Shown piece after piece: positions 17,412-26,411 of a stretch of DNA of 64,000 bases. The number at the start of each line of letters is the position of its first letter. Positions within the stretch are counted from its first letter, which is position 1. The DNA is from Chthonomonadaceae bacterium. GTDB lineage: Bacteria; Armatimonadota; Chthonomonadetes; Chthonomonadales; Chthonomonadaceae. Position numbers and translations under genes: made by a program. The notes beneath the pieces were generated by a model. That model saw only the letters and a program-made list of their open reading frames with translations, had not been told where the DNA came from and did not search any database. The DNA is taken from contig DAIDKH010000002.1 in the NCBI GenBank assembly GCA_027450145.1, forward strand, positions 77,991-141,990, given 5' to 3'.

Positions 17412-18338
17412 ATGATAGATCCCGCAGACAAATACCCCCCTGTGTCTGTGGGGCAGCGATTTCGCGGTGCGATAGTAGGTGCAGCAATTGGCAATGCCCT
17501 AGGCATAGCTACGGAGATGCAACCTGCCCGTCCGCGGGCGGAATGGGTCACTTCCTTGTCTGGCGGTGGTTGGCGACAGTGGCCCTCAGGCATGTGGGCC
17601 GAAGAAACCGATCTACTATTACTCACATCGTCAAGTTTATTGGAGCGGAAGGTTTTTGATCCCGAGGACATTGCAAACCGGCTGGCGAACTGGGCACAGA
17701 ACAGTGCTGTGATCGTAAGCCCCAATGTCCTTCAGGTACTTAAACTGATACAGCAGGGGCATCCTTGGATGAACGCCGCGGCCGAGGTGTGGGATGCCAA
17801 TGACGACGAGGCTGGTAACGATTCATTGCCGCTTTGCATACCGCTAGCCCTCTTTTTCTACAAAACACCCTCATACATTGGTACATTGGCCCCGGTGCTC
17901 TCGTCCATTACCCTTCCTTCCCCGCCATGCAAGGAAGCCGCCTCAATTTTCACTGCCTTGCTTGCGTATATCACGTCGGGAATGGGCACCGAAACGGCAA
18001 TCAATCAGGCACTTGCTGCACAAGAAGCCGCAGGACCAGTATCAGAGGCGGTCGAATCCACATCACTGCCGCAAGCTCCTCCTCCTCCCAAGTCTACCGC
18101 CGTCGCAACTCTTCGAGCCGCTGTTTGGGCCCTTCGATGGCACGGTAGCTTTTTGGACACTGTGGCCGCAGCCGCGAACATGGGAGAGGACGCAGCTTGT
18201 GCCGCTACTCTTGCCGGTGCATTAGCAGGAGCACTCTACGGAGATACTAACATTCCTTCTGCAATGATGGATCAAATCGCTGAACGCGCGCGCTTGGTGT
18301 CCCTTGCTGATGCGCTCCTCGCATTAGCCTACGCTTGA
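17412..18338 (+). CDS. ADP-ribosylglycohydrolase-like protein with altered active-site acids
   Basis: 308 residues, all-helical. The N-terminal signature RFRGAIVGAAIGNALGIATE and the C-terminal AATLAGALAGALYG are characteristic of the family. The two di-metal motifs are changed. W-T/S-D-D-T is W62-A-E64-E65-T66-D67. G-G-D-T-D-T is M257-G-E259-D260-A261-A262, losing the second Asp of D-x-D. Glu may replace some ligands, but this looks like a weakened or inactive hydrolase, or one with another metal geometry. The middle contains a low-complexity linker with repeated Pro. Forms a putative three-gene unit with the aldo/keto reductase and YggX-like genes. Confidence 0.8.
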   Translation: MIDPADKYPPVSVGQRFRGAIVGAAIGNALGIATEMQPARPRAEWVTSLSGGGWRQWPSGMWAEETDLLLLTSSSLLERKVFDPEDIANRLANWAQNSAVIVSPNVLQVLKLIQQGHPWMNAAAEVWDANDDEAGNDSLPLCIPLALFFYKTPSYIGTLAPVLSSITLPSPPCKEAASIFTALLAYITSGMGTETAINQALAAQEAAGPVSEAVESTSLPQAPPPPKSTAVATLRAAVWALRWHGSFLDTVAAAANMGEDAACAATLAGALAGALYGDTNIPSAMMDQIAERARLVSLADALLALAYA

Positions 18339-18439
18339 CCTGTGGGCAACTGTTTGAGCAATCACTACAAATAAGTTAGCTTCAAAAATAGCTACAGTTT
18401 GGCAAGGCTCCTCGTTGTACCGACTAAGTTGCGGGGGCA

Positions 18440-19483
18440 TCAATGGCGAAATAGACCCTTTTGCGGAAGGTAAAACAGCAGCGTTCTCTTGCGCGTAGTA
18501 GGATCCTCGGTTAACACCAGTAGGCCTTGCTTGCCATCATTTCTTGGGTCACCGATGCACACGTCTAGTATCTTACCGGCAATCGGTCCACTGCTCCAGG
18601 ACTGCTCGTAATCCTGATGCCGGGTGAGCTGCCAATAGGTACGCTTGCGTTCACTATCATTTGGTACGTAAACGATTATCGTATCACCCGTGGTGCCCGT
18701 ATCAGGATCTGGAAGCGGCGTTCCTGTCTTGTCGCAAATTACCCAACGATCGTTGTCATTCCAGTAGCTCTGAAGGTACTGCACACCAGGTTCGTACTGC
18801 GCCCGACCGTCGTATATTTGATTACCCACCCCCCACTCCGGATACCCTGGGTCTCGATCGTCCAGTTTAAATTTCGACACACTATACTGGTTTTGTTGGA
18901 CGTCCCATATCTGAGTTGCATCTCCCACCCCGCCAACCAAAGGACACAACGTACCAGGTAAATCGATACTGATCTTGAGTGCTGGAGGCGCAGGACAAAC
19001 ACGCTCAAATGCGCCGCCAGTCCACTGGTAAACTCCAGCCGCCACAGCAATCTGACGAGCTGGGATTATGACGTGTTTGGCTTTTGACCCGGCGACAGGT
19101 GGCACCGCAGGTGCTGAGTAGTAACGCCCTACCAGCAGCGGGTCAACGGTCCAGCCCAAGAATTTGAACTGTGCGTCGATGGCGAATCGAAAACCATCCC
19201 AGTGGGTCACCAGCAAGGAACGACGTAAATCTGTAGGGGTGTCGCCAGCAACCAACATGACCAGGTTATTTCGACTATTGTTCATTACGGGCTTACAGGC
19301 GATCAGTTTAACATTAGCAGGCAGCGGTACACTCCACGCCTGCACGAACTGTATTGCAAATGGACTATTCGCCTGGAATCCAGAGAGCTGCGCACAGCAA
19401 GGCAAAGGGGCGAGTATGGATAGACTGAACGCTGCCACCCTCGTAATTTGTGCCAGTTTAGCCTTGCACACTCTACTCCACAT
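18440..19483 (-). CDS. secreted hypothetical protein
   Basis: 347 residues. N-terminal signal peptide (VAAFSLSILAPLPCCAQ, cleavage after CAQ). The mature part is beta-rich with spaced polar strands (NLVMLVAGDTPTDLRRSLLVTHWDGFRF, ILDVCIGDPRNDGKQGLLVLTED), weakly resembling an FG-GAP-like propeller. No catalytic motif recognised. Its start overlaps the FAH-family gene by 11 bp, so it is the last gene of the long lpt operon. Function unknown. Confidence 0.7.
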   Translation of the reverse strand: MWSRVCKAKLAQITRVAAFSLSILAPLPCCAQLSGFQANSPFAIQFVQAWSVPLPANVKLIACKPVMNNSRNNLVMLVAGDTPTDLRRSLLVTHWDGFRFAIDAQFKFLGWTVDPLLVGRYYSAPAVPPVAGSKAKHVIIPARQIAVAAGVYQWTGGAFERVCPAPPALKISIDLPGTLCPLVGGVGDATQIWDVQQNQYSVSKFKLDDRDPGYPEWGVGNQIYDGRAQYEPGVQYLQSYWNDNDRWVICDKTGTPLPDPDTGTTGDTIIVYVPNDSERKRTYWQLTRHQDYEQSWSSGPIAGKILDVCIGDPRNDGKQGLLVLTEDPTTRKRTLLFYLPQKGLFRH

Positions 19484-20321
19484 GGTTCGTCAACACACCT
19501 AGCTTTTGTATGCCAACCTGTACAACATCACCGGACCGAAGAAACAGGGGTGGTGTGCGATAAACCCCTACACCACCAGGAGTGCCGGTTGAAATTATGT
19601 CACCAGGCTGCAGAGTAATCGTCTGTGAGAGGTGCGCAATAATCTGGTTCACATTGAATACCAGGTTACGGGTATTAGACGTTTGCATTACGGTTCCGTT
19701 GACCTTGCACCAGATATCTAGTGCATGAGGATCCTCAACCTCGTCCAATGTCACCAACCATGGGCCGGTAGGGAAAAACGTATCAATCGACTTGCCCCGC
19801 ACCCACTGCTTATCACCTTTCTGTATGTCTCGAGCAGTCACATCATTGGCACACATGAATCCTGCTACAAACGACAAAGCATCCGTCGCAGCGACATTTT
19901 TACAGGTTCGCCCTATTACAACTGCCATTTCCGCTTCGTAATCTATCTGCTCCGAAACACCAGGCAACTTTATTACACCCCCCGGATCTGTTAGCGTGTT
20001 GCTATATTTGGCAAAGAGGATTGGGCTGGTTGGCAGCGGCTGATTCTGTTCCTCGCAGTGATCGCGGTAGTTCTGTCCAATACAGAGAATTTTAGGTGGA
20101 TCGCTTATTGGCTGAAGGAGTACCACTTCCCGCAATGGTATTGGTTGACCGGACCTAGCAAGCCGTTCGGCACCAGAAAGAAATTCGGGACCAACGGCTA
20201 GTGCAGCAGTCATACTGTCACCAGAGGGTGACACCTCAGTGAGATCTAATACCGAGGCTTCATCTGCCGTTAATACGCCCAAAGAAGACTGGCCGTTACG
20301 GCGAAAGCGGACGAGTTTCAC
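19473..20321 (-). CDS. fumarylacetoacetate hydrolase (FAH) family protein
   Basis: 282 residues. Short N-terminal domain (MKLVRFRRNGQSSLGVL) then the FAH catalytic fold: ILCIGQNYRDHCEEQ, PILFAKYSNTLTDPGGVI, DYEAEMAVVIGRTCKNV (metal-binding Glu pair), NDVTARDIQKGDKQWVRGKSIDTFFPTGPWLVT and the closing GDIISTGTPGGVGVYR. All landmarks intact; divalent-metal-dependent C-C hydrolase, decarboxylase or isomerase, e.g. 2-keto-3-deoxy acid or acylpyruvate hydrolase. Overlaps the RuvC-like gene by 26 bp and the downstream secreted-protein gene by 11 bp, hence in one operon. Substrate unknown. Confidence 0.92.
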   Translation of the reverse strand: MKLVRFRRNGQSSLGVLTADEASVLDLTEVSPSGDSMTAALAVGPEFLSGAERLARSGQPIPLREVVLLQPISDPPKILCIGQNYRDHCEEQNQPLPTSPILFAKYSNTLTDPGGVIKLPGVSEQIDYEAEMAVVIGRTCKNVAATDALSFVAGFMCANDVTARDIQKGDKQWVRGKSIDTFFPTGPWLVTLDEVEDPHALDIWCKVNGTVMQTSNTRNLVFNVNQIIAHLSQTITLQPGDIISTGTPGGVGVYRTPPLFLRSGDVVQVGIQKLGVLTNHVE

Positions 20322-20787
20322 AGTTGTTTCCTTCCGAGTTCTTATTGGATGCTGATGTTTCAGCTAGACTATTTCGCCAATATCTATGTGCAATAACCAC
20401 GGCTGTCAGATCATCGCATGGACCGTCTGGTGTACGCAGACATTTCGGCATCAACCTACGCAAGCCTCTAGCGGGATGTAATTCATGCCACAACTTGCGC
20501 GCCTCTAGCGTTGTATGTGACTCATCGACTTTAACCACGGCGTTGTTCGGGCACCGTTCGCGAATAAGTTTCGTGATCTCACGGGAGCCTGTACCGTTGC
20601 CAACGGCAACGGCAGCCGGCTGGTATACATCAAGCAAACGAGCCAGAACGGTCTCAAAGTCAATTATCGCGGCAGTTTCACAATGAAGTACCTGCATTTG
20701 AGCGTTAACCACTGCAAAACCGCATTTAGCACGTCCTGGGTCGATGGCCAGGACGGAAGCTATATGCTTACTGTTTGCCTGAAACAC
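20296..20787 (-). CDS. RuvC/YqgF-fold (RNase H-like) nuclease-like protein
   Basis: 163 residues from GTG 20787, chosen because GGGGAGGGAATA immediately precedes it; an in-frame TTG at 20838 lies deep in the upstream gene. RNase H-like motifs: first strand VLAIDPGRAKCGFAVV with the catalytic Asp, VAVGNGTGSREITKLI, VDESHTTLEARKLW and the C-terminal DGPCDDLTAVVIAHRYW with acidic residues. This is the layout of RuvC/YqgF-type Holliday-junction resolvase or pre-16S rRNA nuclease relatives. It overlaps the end of the DUF3084 gene by 20 bp. This DUF3084-RuvC-like neighbourhood recurs in cyanobacteria and Armatimonadota (from memory, unchecked). Confidence 0.8.
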   Translation of the reverse strand: MFQANSKHIASVLAIDPGRAKCGFAVVNAQMQVLHCETAAIIDFETVLARLLDVYQPAAVAVGNGTGSREITKLIRERCPNNAVVKVDESHTTLEARKLWHELHPARGLRRLMPKCLRTPDGPCDDLTAVVIAHRYWRNSLAETSASNKNSEGNNCETRPLSP

Positions 20788-22189
20788 TATTCCCTCCCCC
20801 ACCACCCACGATTTCAAGACGCAGATGTTCTCTATCAAGCATATCTGCAGTAGATATTGGGGTTATTGCAATTGCCCGTATAACTGCGGGACCATGGGTA
20901 TTACCAGCTTGAAGTGCCAGTTGCACAAGAGCGAAGGGGCCAAAGTTGCCTATCTCGCCTACTCCCGTAACCGGATCCACTACCGGAACTATCCCGGCTT
21001 TGAGCGCAGCACTGCGCACATCAGTCTGAAGGAAATCAGCGATAGCCTGCTGTAGTTGGCGCGTAGGAACATTCGTATCTATAACCTTCTGCGCAATGAT
21101 CTGCCCAGAGGCGAAGGCAGGGTGAATAACATGAGCATGTAGGTCGACCAGCACCTGTTCATTAGAGACTGCATTGCTAAACGCATTAACCGTAACTAGC
21201 ACATCCTGTCCGCTGCCTGCAAGGTTTTCGGCAAGTGCATCTATGCTGTCCATTTCTGTGGTGGATTGAGTTCCGGAACTGGTTTGAACCGATTTCGGCA
21301 GAATTCGCACCGCCCTCCCGTTGGTACCAACACTTGCGCCATACCGTAAGGCTTCTTGTCCTGCTGAGTTAAGCAGGGACAGAAGCTGTTGAACGATTTC
21401 ACTAATCTTTTCGTGCTTCTGAATACGGCACCGGGCAAGCTCAGAATGTGCCCTAACGCAAATACGCCCTTGCCGGACCGCCAAATAGACTCGCGTTAGT
21501 CGGCTCGCGCCGGTAACGAATGCATTATACGCGGCAACCTGATTGCGCGCCTCGGCGAGTTTAAGTTCTGCATCGTGCAATGCCAGCTGCTGTAAATGAA
21601 CACGCTCCGCATAACGTGTACTGTCCTGGCTCAGTCGCAAATTGCCAGAGCGGTATATACCGGCTTCCGCTTTAAGACGGCTAATTGCCATAGTCTGCTG
21701 CTGCATCAGAGCTTTCAGTTGGTTCACGCGGGCCTGGCGACTTGTAAGCAGGTGCTGGGCAGAGACCAGTAGTTGTCTTGTTGAACTCAGCTGCCGCTGT
21801 GCTTTGTCGAGTGCATGATGCTGAATGGTGAGCGCACGCTGTGTACCATTAAGGTCCGTTTTCGCCTGCTCAACCTGCTGTTCGGTAAGCTTAAGCTGAG
21901 TCGTAATCCGCCGCTGCTGGTGCACAAGTAGCCTGTTCTCTACTATGGCCTGTTCACCGTGCAATATAACTTCACGAACGGGGGCAGAAACGGCAAATAG
22001 GATCGCGATGGACAACAATGAGATCGACGAGCCGGTAATTATCGTAATGAGGATGGCAGTATGCTTCGGTCGCAAGCCAAACCACGATACGCGCTTGCGT
22101 CCCCACCGTCTTCCCTGTAGGTCGCCATAGTAGGAGACAAACCCTCCCATAGCGACCATCAGTACGAGCAATATAAAGGTCCAGAACAT
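20768..22189 (-). CDS. DUF3084 membrane/coiled-coil protein
   Basis: 473 residues. Two N-terminal transmembrane segments (about 1-22 and 44-66) around the conserved GDLQGRRWGRKRVSWFGLRPKHTA loop, the DUF3084 signature. Then a long coiled coil (about residues 75-210, rich in Gln/Leu/Glu, e.g. QQRRITTQLKLTEQQVEQAKTD) and a C-terminal globular domain, presumably extracytoplasmic. Function unknown; the topology recalls an envelope scaffold. Starts 32 bp downstream of the LptF/G gene within the lpt operon, which suggests an envelope-related role. Confidence 0.88.
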   Translation of the reverse strand: MFWTFILLVLMVAMGGFVSYYGDLQGRRWGRKRVSWFGLRPKHTAILITIITGSSISLLSIAILFAVSAPVREVILHGEQAIVENRLLVHQQRRITTQLKLTEQQVEQAKTDLNGTQRALTIQHHALDKAQRQLSSTRQLLVSAQHLLTSRQARVNQLKALMQQQTMAISRLKAEAGIYRSGNLRLSQDSTRYAERVHLQQLALHDAELKLAEARNQVAAYNAFVTGASRLTRVYLAVRQGRICVRAHSELARCRIQKHEKISEIVQQLLSLLNSAGQEALRYGASVGTNGRAVRILPKSVQTSSGTQSTTEMDSIDALAENLAGSGQDVLVTVNAFSNAVSNEQVLVDLHAHVIHPAFASGQIIAQKVIDTNVPTRQLQQAIADFLQTDVRSAALKAGIVPVVDPVTGVGEIGNFGPFALVQLALQAGNTHGPAVIRAIAITPISTADMLDREHLRLEIVGGGGGNSVSGKQ

Positions 22190-22221
22190 TACGTCTCGTC
22201 TTTCAGCCCGTGGCAGTTAAC

Positions 22222-23391
22222 CTACCGAGAACTACGCATAATCAGGAATACACCGGCTATTGCCCCTAAAATGTCCGCAAGGAAGCTCGCTAGCATGGGA
22301 GGCAGTCCACCATTTTTACCCACTGCGTACATGGAATGGTAGACGATATAGTATATAAATACGATAAAAATCGCCATTCCAAATCCAACTGTTTTTCCAC
22401 TTCCACCGCGTCGAGTATTCAAGCCCAGGGCTGCGCCCATAGCCCCAAAGATGAACGACGCGAGAGGCAGTGCCAACTTCCCGTAAAGATCGACTTCCTT
22501 TCCTCGCGCCTCCATGATTTTTCCTTGAGCCTGATCACGAACGATCTCACGCTGTAGCTGAACAAAGGAGAGGCGATTAGAGTCCTGAACCTGCGTGTTC
22601 AATATCTCATTAAACGACTTACCCAACGCAGCACCACGTGGAAGGACATGCGCTTTCTCAAAATAGGTGGTGTTAGCAAACATTCGCTTTGATGCGGCAT
22701 CTTGTGTAAAGACGGTGAACGTGCAATCAAAGTACGTCCAGTTTAACCCGCGTTGATCTAATTCATGTGAGTCGCCTGGCCTGGCATACTTGCAATGGAT
22801 AACAACCTGCACACCGCCGTTCCATGGGGGTTCACTATCATATTTTACTACGGTAACATCGCGCAGGGTCTGAGTATGCGCATCGTAACCTTTATTAACT
22901 TTTACGGTCTCGCTTATTCCTGTACCGTTACTACCAGGAATATCGTAGGCTAACGGCTGATCTGACTTCGCGATATGCTGCACTGCCTGTTGTTTCAGGT
23001 CCCACATCTTGCGGGTGGCCGGTGGTACCACGGTCTCATTCCACGCAAAGGCTACGATGCTGGTAATGGCGCCCATGATAAATACGCCGCGCGCCATTCT
23101 TGTGAAACTAACGCCTGCCGCAAATACCGCTACAGCTTCGCTATCACCACTTAATCGGCCAAAGCCCATAAGAGCGGCCATCAACATCGCAATCGGAAAG
23201 CACTGAGTGATAATTTGTGGAAGCGCGCAGATTCCAAACTGTATCACCATTAAAATGGGAACACCCTGAAGCGCCATGTCTATCGCTTGCCCAAGGAAAC
23301 CCAAGGTGAAGATTAGCATGACAAACAGTGCCATTCCCACCACAAACGGCCCTATGAGGTCTTTGTATATGAGCTTATCTATCAGTCGCAC
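22222..23391 (-). CDS. LptF/LptG (YjgP/YjgQ) family lipopolysaccharide export permease
   Basis: 389 residues. Begins MRLIDKLIYKDLIGPFVVGMALF with the family's N-terminal helix, followed by further TM helices (ICALPQIITQCFPIAMLMAALMGFGRLSGDSEAVAV is the diagnostic stretch). A beta-jellyroll extracytoplasmic domain lies in the middle and three C-terminal helices follow (KLALPLASFIFGAMGAALGL, GFGMAIFIVFIYYIVYHSMY). Works with LptB to extract lipid from the inner membrane. Only one such permease is encoded here, so it may be a homodimer or the partner lies elsewhere. Overlaps lptB by 17 bp. Confidence 0.92.
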   Translation of the reverse strand: MRLIDKLIYKDLIGPFVVGMALFVMLIFTLGFLGQAIDMALQGVPILMVIQFGICALPQIITQCFPIAMLMAALMGFGRLSGDSEAVAVFAAGVSFTRMARGVFIMGAITSIVAFAWNETVVPPATRKMWDLKQQAVQHIAKSDQPLAYDIPGSNGTGISETVKVNKGYDAHTQTLRDVTVVKYDSEPPWNGGVQVVIHCKYARPGDSHELDQRGLNWTYFDCTFTVFTQDAASKRMFANTTYFEKAHVLPRGAALGKSFNEILNTQVQDSNRLSFVQLQREIVRDQAQGKIMEARGKEVDLYGKLALPLASFIFGAMGAALGLNTRRGGSGKTVGFGMAIFIVFIYYIVYHSMYAVGKNGGLPPMLASFLADILGAIAGVFLIMRSSR

Positions 23392-24205
23392 TGGTATCTC
23401 CGGCCTCTTGTGCTACGCTGGCTGATTCGTCAGGCAGTCTACTGGTCAATGTGGTGCCGTGGCGGCCGCTCTGAGACCCTGAGTAACCAAAATTCTCACC
23501 AAAATATGCAGACCTCGCCTCAGGGTCATTTAGCAACGTGTTCGACGGCCCCGCGGTACGACGTACTCCATCCGCAATTATATATGCGCGTTCCGTAATC
23601 CTTAACATCGCCTCGACATTGTGGTCTGTGATAAGGATCCCAATTCTGTTCTCCGATTTTGCCAGGCCATGAATGATGCTTCCAATATCGTCAATGGCGA
23701 TAGGGTCTACACCGGTGAATGGCTCGTCGAGCAGGATAAATTTAGGACGAGTGGCTAGCGCTCGCGCTATCTCGACTCTGCGTCGTTCCCCGCCCGATAG
23801 CAGTTTACCGACTTGATTGCGCAAGTGAAAAATACTGAGTTGCTCCAGTAGTTCATGCGTTCGACTACGCTGTTCGGCAACGGCAATATCCTGCATTTGC
23901 AGCACCAGCATGAGATTTTCTTCCACTGTTAGGTTTCTGAATACGGACGCTTCCTGCGGTAGATAACTTACACCTGCCCGAGCCCGCTTGTACATGGGTA
24001 ACCGAGTGATATCCTGATCGTCAAGAAAGACATGACCACCCTCGGGATGTACCAATCCAACAATCATGTAAAATGTTGTAGTCTTACCGGCGCCATTAGG
24101 ACCCAAAAGGCCAACTACCTCGCCCTGTTCTACTTCGAGGCTGATATGATCTACAACTACCCTGCCGCGATAGCTCTTCACAAGATTTTCGGTTCTGATT
24201 TTCAT
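23375..24205 (-). CDS. lptB: LPS export ABC transporter ATPase LptB
   Basis: 276 residues; the core is about 240 and the last ~35 form a Ser/Thr-rich extension. Walker A GPNGAGKTTTF, Q-loop LPQEASVF, signature LSGGERRRVEIARAL, Walker B FILLDEPFTGVDP, switch His in ITDHNVEAML: all canonical for LptB. Energises LPS transport with LptF/G. Overlaps the upstream LptA-like gene by 4 bp and the downstream permease by 17 bp. Presence of LptB supports a diderm envelope with LPS-like lipid. Confidence 0.95.
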   Translation of the reverse strand: MKIRTENLVKSYRGRVVVDHISLEVEQGEVVGLLGPNGAGKTTTFYMIVGLVHPEGGHVFLDDQDITRLPMYKRARAGVSYLPQEASVFRNLTVEENLMLVLQMQDIAVAEQRSRTHELLEQLSIFHLRNQVGKLLSGGERRRVEIARALATRPKFILLDEPFTGVDPIAIDDIGSIIHGLAKSENRIGILITDHNVEAMLRITERAYIIADGVRRTAGPSNTLLNDPEARSAYFGENFGYSGSQSGRHGTTLTSRLPDESASVAQEAGDTSATDR

Positions 24206-25833
24206 TTGGCAGTACCTGCTTTGGCACGGCCCTTTACAGCGGGCGGGCTTAGCGGCACCGAAGCACTGAATTTCGCGCTATGGCTTGCGGTATACCAATC
24301 CAGTTGCTGCGTTGCAAGGTTCAATTCAATTCTGTCGCCTGCCTTATCCGTGTAATGCACAGGGCTCTCAAGAGATGGCAGCAAAATTGTGGCATCTGTG
24401 GGACCGTTTAAAATAACTGTTTGCTGCGGAGGAGTGCCAGCGATTGCGCCGGTTTGATTAACCTGAAGGGTCTGCGTTGTGCCGGAAACTGTTCTTACGG
24501 ACGTTGTAGGTACCGGTTGCAACTTCTTGTTGGGCGGCAAGTTCTGGTTCCATATAAAGTGGACATCATGAGAGGCCACCAACTTCTTTAGAGTTCTATC
24601 GGCCCTGAATGTGGTGTCTATGGATTTGCATTGAAGCGTAGCATGTGTGCCTGTGTCGTTGCTATCGTAGACCATGTTTAGGTCTGGACCACGTAGCTGT
24701 GCCGAGTTTCCTGGAACTAGCACACCACTGCGAAAGTGGGTAACCGTAACAGCCCCAGTTGCTGTTACATTAGCGGATGGAAGCGCGTGCTGCCCGTACT
24801 TACCCAATCCAAACGTCGCAAGGCTTGTTGCGGGATCGGCTACAAGAACGTATTTCTCAGGGTTCGCGGTCCGCATCGTGAGCTGCGTTACGGTAAGCTT
24901 CGTCGCAACGTCTCTGCCATTTATTGGCCCAGACTCGGCGTGTACACCTCCTGCGACGGTTAGCACATTGGACGATGCCAAATAGTCAAGCGAACCAGCC
25001 GTAATGTGCGCGTGCATTGGTTGTTGTGCGGTCGCTTGCCACTTATAATCTGCAACAATTCCACCAGCAGCATGTATTTGGGCAGGTTCACCACCAAAAT
25101 CTGCGGTTATACTAGGGGCTGAGAATGACATAGTTGCCTGCAATTTGGTTGTAGGGTTAACCCCAGACAAATTCAGGTGTGTTCCCGTGCCATTTATCGT
25201 GATGTGGCCCGGCCGTTCAAAACTGAAGCTAGAAAATCCGACACACTCACAGTGGTAGGTTCGCACGTCGTTACCGCGTAGGTCTGCCTCAACCAGTGCA
25301 GCATACGAGGATCCCTTCAAAACCGCTTGGCGATTTCCAATTGTATTAAAGTCGACCTCTGCAGCGTGAATGCGCGCCGGCCCAGCGAGCATACTATTGT
25401 CCACTAGGGTGGCACTTACGCCGCCCAAGAGGCGCACAACGTGCGCCAGCTGTGAATAGACGGCGGTTTGAGAAGTGCCGTCTATCACCTGAGTTCGGCC
25501 CTTTCGTTTTAGAACAACATGAAATCGCAACGGGCCTTGCATCAAAACATTGGCCTGCTGCTGCTGCCTCACTGTGTTCCAACTACCGCTAACGCTCACG
25601 CAATATACGTGGAACTGCACCGGACTTGATTTATCTGATAGCCACACCTCAACATTCGGCCCCTTGATGGTAAATCGTCTGTGCACAAAATCTGTAGTGC
25701 CATGGCTCGATTGTATGACGACGTCACCATACCGGTCAACGTTCGTATTTGCAGGCGCGGCCCAGCTGCTGATCCTCGCTGCAGTAAGAATCACAGGCAG
25801 CAAAAGGATAGATTTAAGGTGAACTACCTTCAA
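24202..25833 (-). CDS. LptA/OstA-like periplasmic LPS-transport protein, enlarged
   Basis: 543 residues, far longer than E. coli LptA (about 185). Signal peptide at residues 1-25 (KSILLLPVILTAARISSWA). The mature part consists of repeated beta-strand pairs of the OstA type, with recurring A-x-V-DF, LKGSSYAAL, LTVAGGVHAESG, VTATGAVTVTHF and LQCKSIDTTFRADRTLKKLVASHDVHF patterns, consistent with several beta-jellyroll repeats able to bridge the periplasm. Overlaps both neighbours by 4 bp. The size suggests it does the job of several LptA units; no LptD is in the window. Confidence 0.75.
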   Translation of the reverse strand: MKVVHLKSILLLPVILTAARISSWAAPANTNVDRYGDVVIQSSHGTTDFVHRRFTIKGPNVEVWLSDKSSPVQFHVYCVSVSGSWNTVRQQQQANVLMQGPLRFHVVLKRKGRTQVIDGTSQTAVYSQLAHVVRLLGGVSATLVDNSMLAGPARIHAAEVDFNTIGNRQAVLKGSSYAALVEADLRGNDVRTYHCECVGFSSFSFERPGHITINGTGTHLNLSGVNPTTKLQATMSFSAPSITADFGGEPAQIHAAGGIVADYKWQATAQQPMHAHITAGSLDYLASSNVLTVAGGVHAESGPINGRDVATKLTVTQLTMRTANPEKYVLVADPATSLATFGLGKYGQHALPSANVTATGAVTVTHFRSGVLVPGNSAQLRGPDLNMVYDSNDTGTHATLQCKSIDTTFRADRTLKKLVASHDVHFIWNQNLPPNKKLQPVPTTSVRTVSGTTQTLQVNQTGAIAGTPPQQTVILNGPTDATILLPSLESPVHYTDKAGDRIELNLATQQLDWYTASHSAKFSASVPLSPPAVKGRAKAGTAK

Positions 25834-26411
25834 TAACTTAACTCACCGTTCTTAGTATTGTAAACCATATGGCTGCCTGTTCGCACAATTTCGGGGCCAT
25901 GCGGCTGCCTCTTGATGGCCTTTACGTTACCGTCAGCCGTCAATAAGTGTGTTGCCCGGGACCATGTCGCTCGATCTGCGGTCACTTGCAGGTCTGGTGG
26001 AACTTTTGTGGATTCAAAAACCACTGCGCCCCGCGCAGAAACGGTCATGGCACCCTCGTCACCGGTCACAGTGTCGGCCCGCAACCTGAACTCAGGTGCA
26101 TTGTTTTTATAGATCAGAGCGGTTACGGTCTTCAAATTCACCACGGAGGCATTACCGCTTACCTGCACAATGCCCACAGCAGCTCGTGCCTCGAGGACAG
26201 TGAGCGGCTTACCGTTTGGATTTCTAGGGTTAGGGGTACGCCACGGTATGTAACAGCCGTTACCCGCGAACATACCCGGGGTTGAGGCTAACTTCTCGCG
26301 CTCCTTAATTTGTGCCCGTTCTAAGAAGAGCTGCTGACGCTGTTGTGCAGAAATACCACAGCCACATACTCCCACAGCCACCAACAATAACGTTGCTGCG
26401 AGCCCTCTCAT
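25830..26411 (-). CDS. LptC/OstA-like lipoprotein
   Basis: 193 residues. Lipoprotein signal MRGLAATLLLVAVGVCGC with two cysteines at the lipobox end. Mature part with OstA-like beta-repeats: EARAAVGIVQVSGNASVV, EFRLRADTVTGDEGAMTVSARGAVVFES, LQVTADRATWSRATHLLTADGNVKAI, SHMVYNTKNGEL. By position (immediately before the LptA-like gene and lptB) and fold it is the LptC-type adaptor, but anchored as a lipoprotein instead of by a TM helix. Overlaps rlmN and the LptA-like gene by 4 bp each. Confidence 0.75.
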   Translation of the reverse strand: MRGLAATLLLVAVGVCGCGISAQQRQQLFLERAQIKEREKLASTPGMFAGNGCYIPWRTPNPRNPNGKPLTVLEARAAVGIVQVSGNASVVNLKTVTALIYKNNAPEFRLRADTVTGDEGAMTVSARGAVVFESTKVPPDLQVTADRATWSRATHLLTADGNVKAIKRQPHGPEIVRTGSHMVYNTKNGELSY

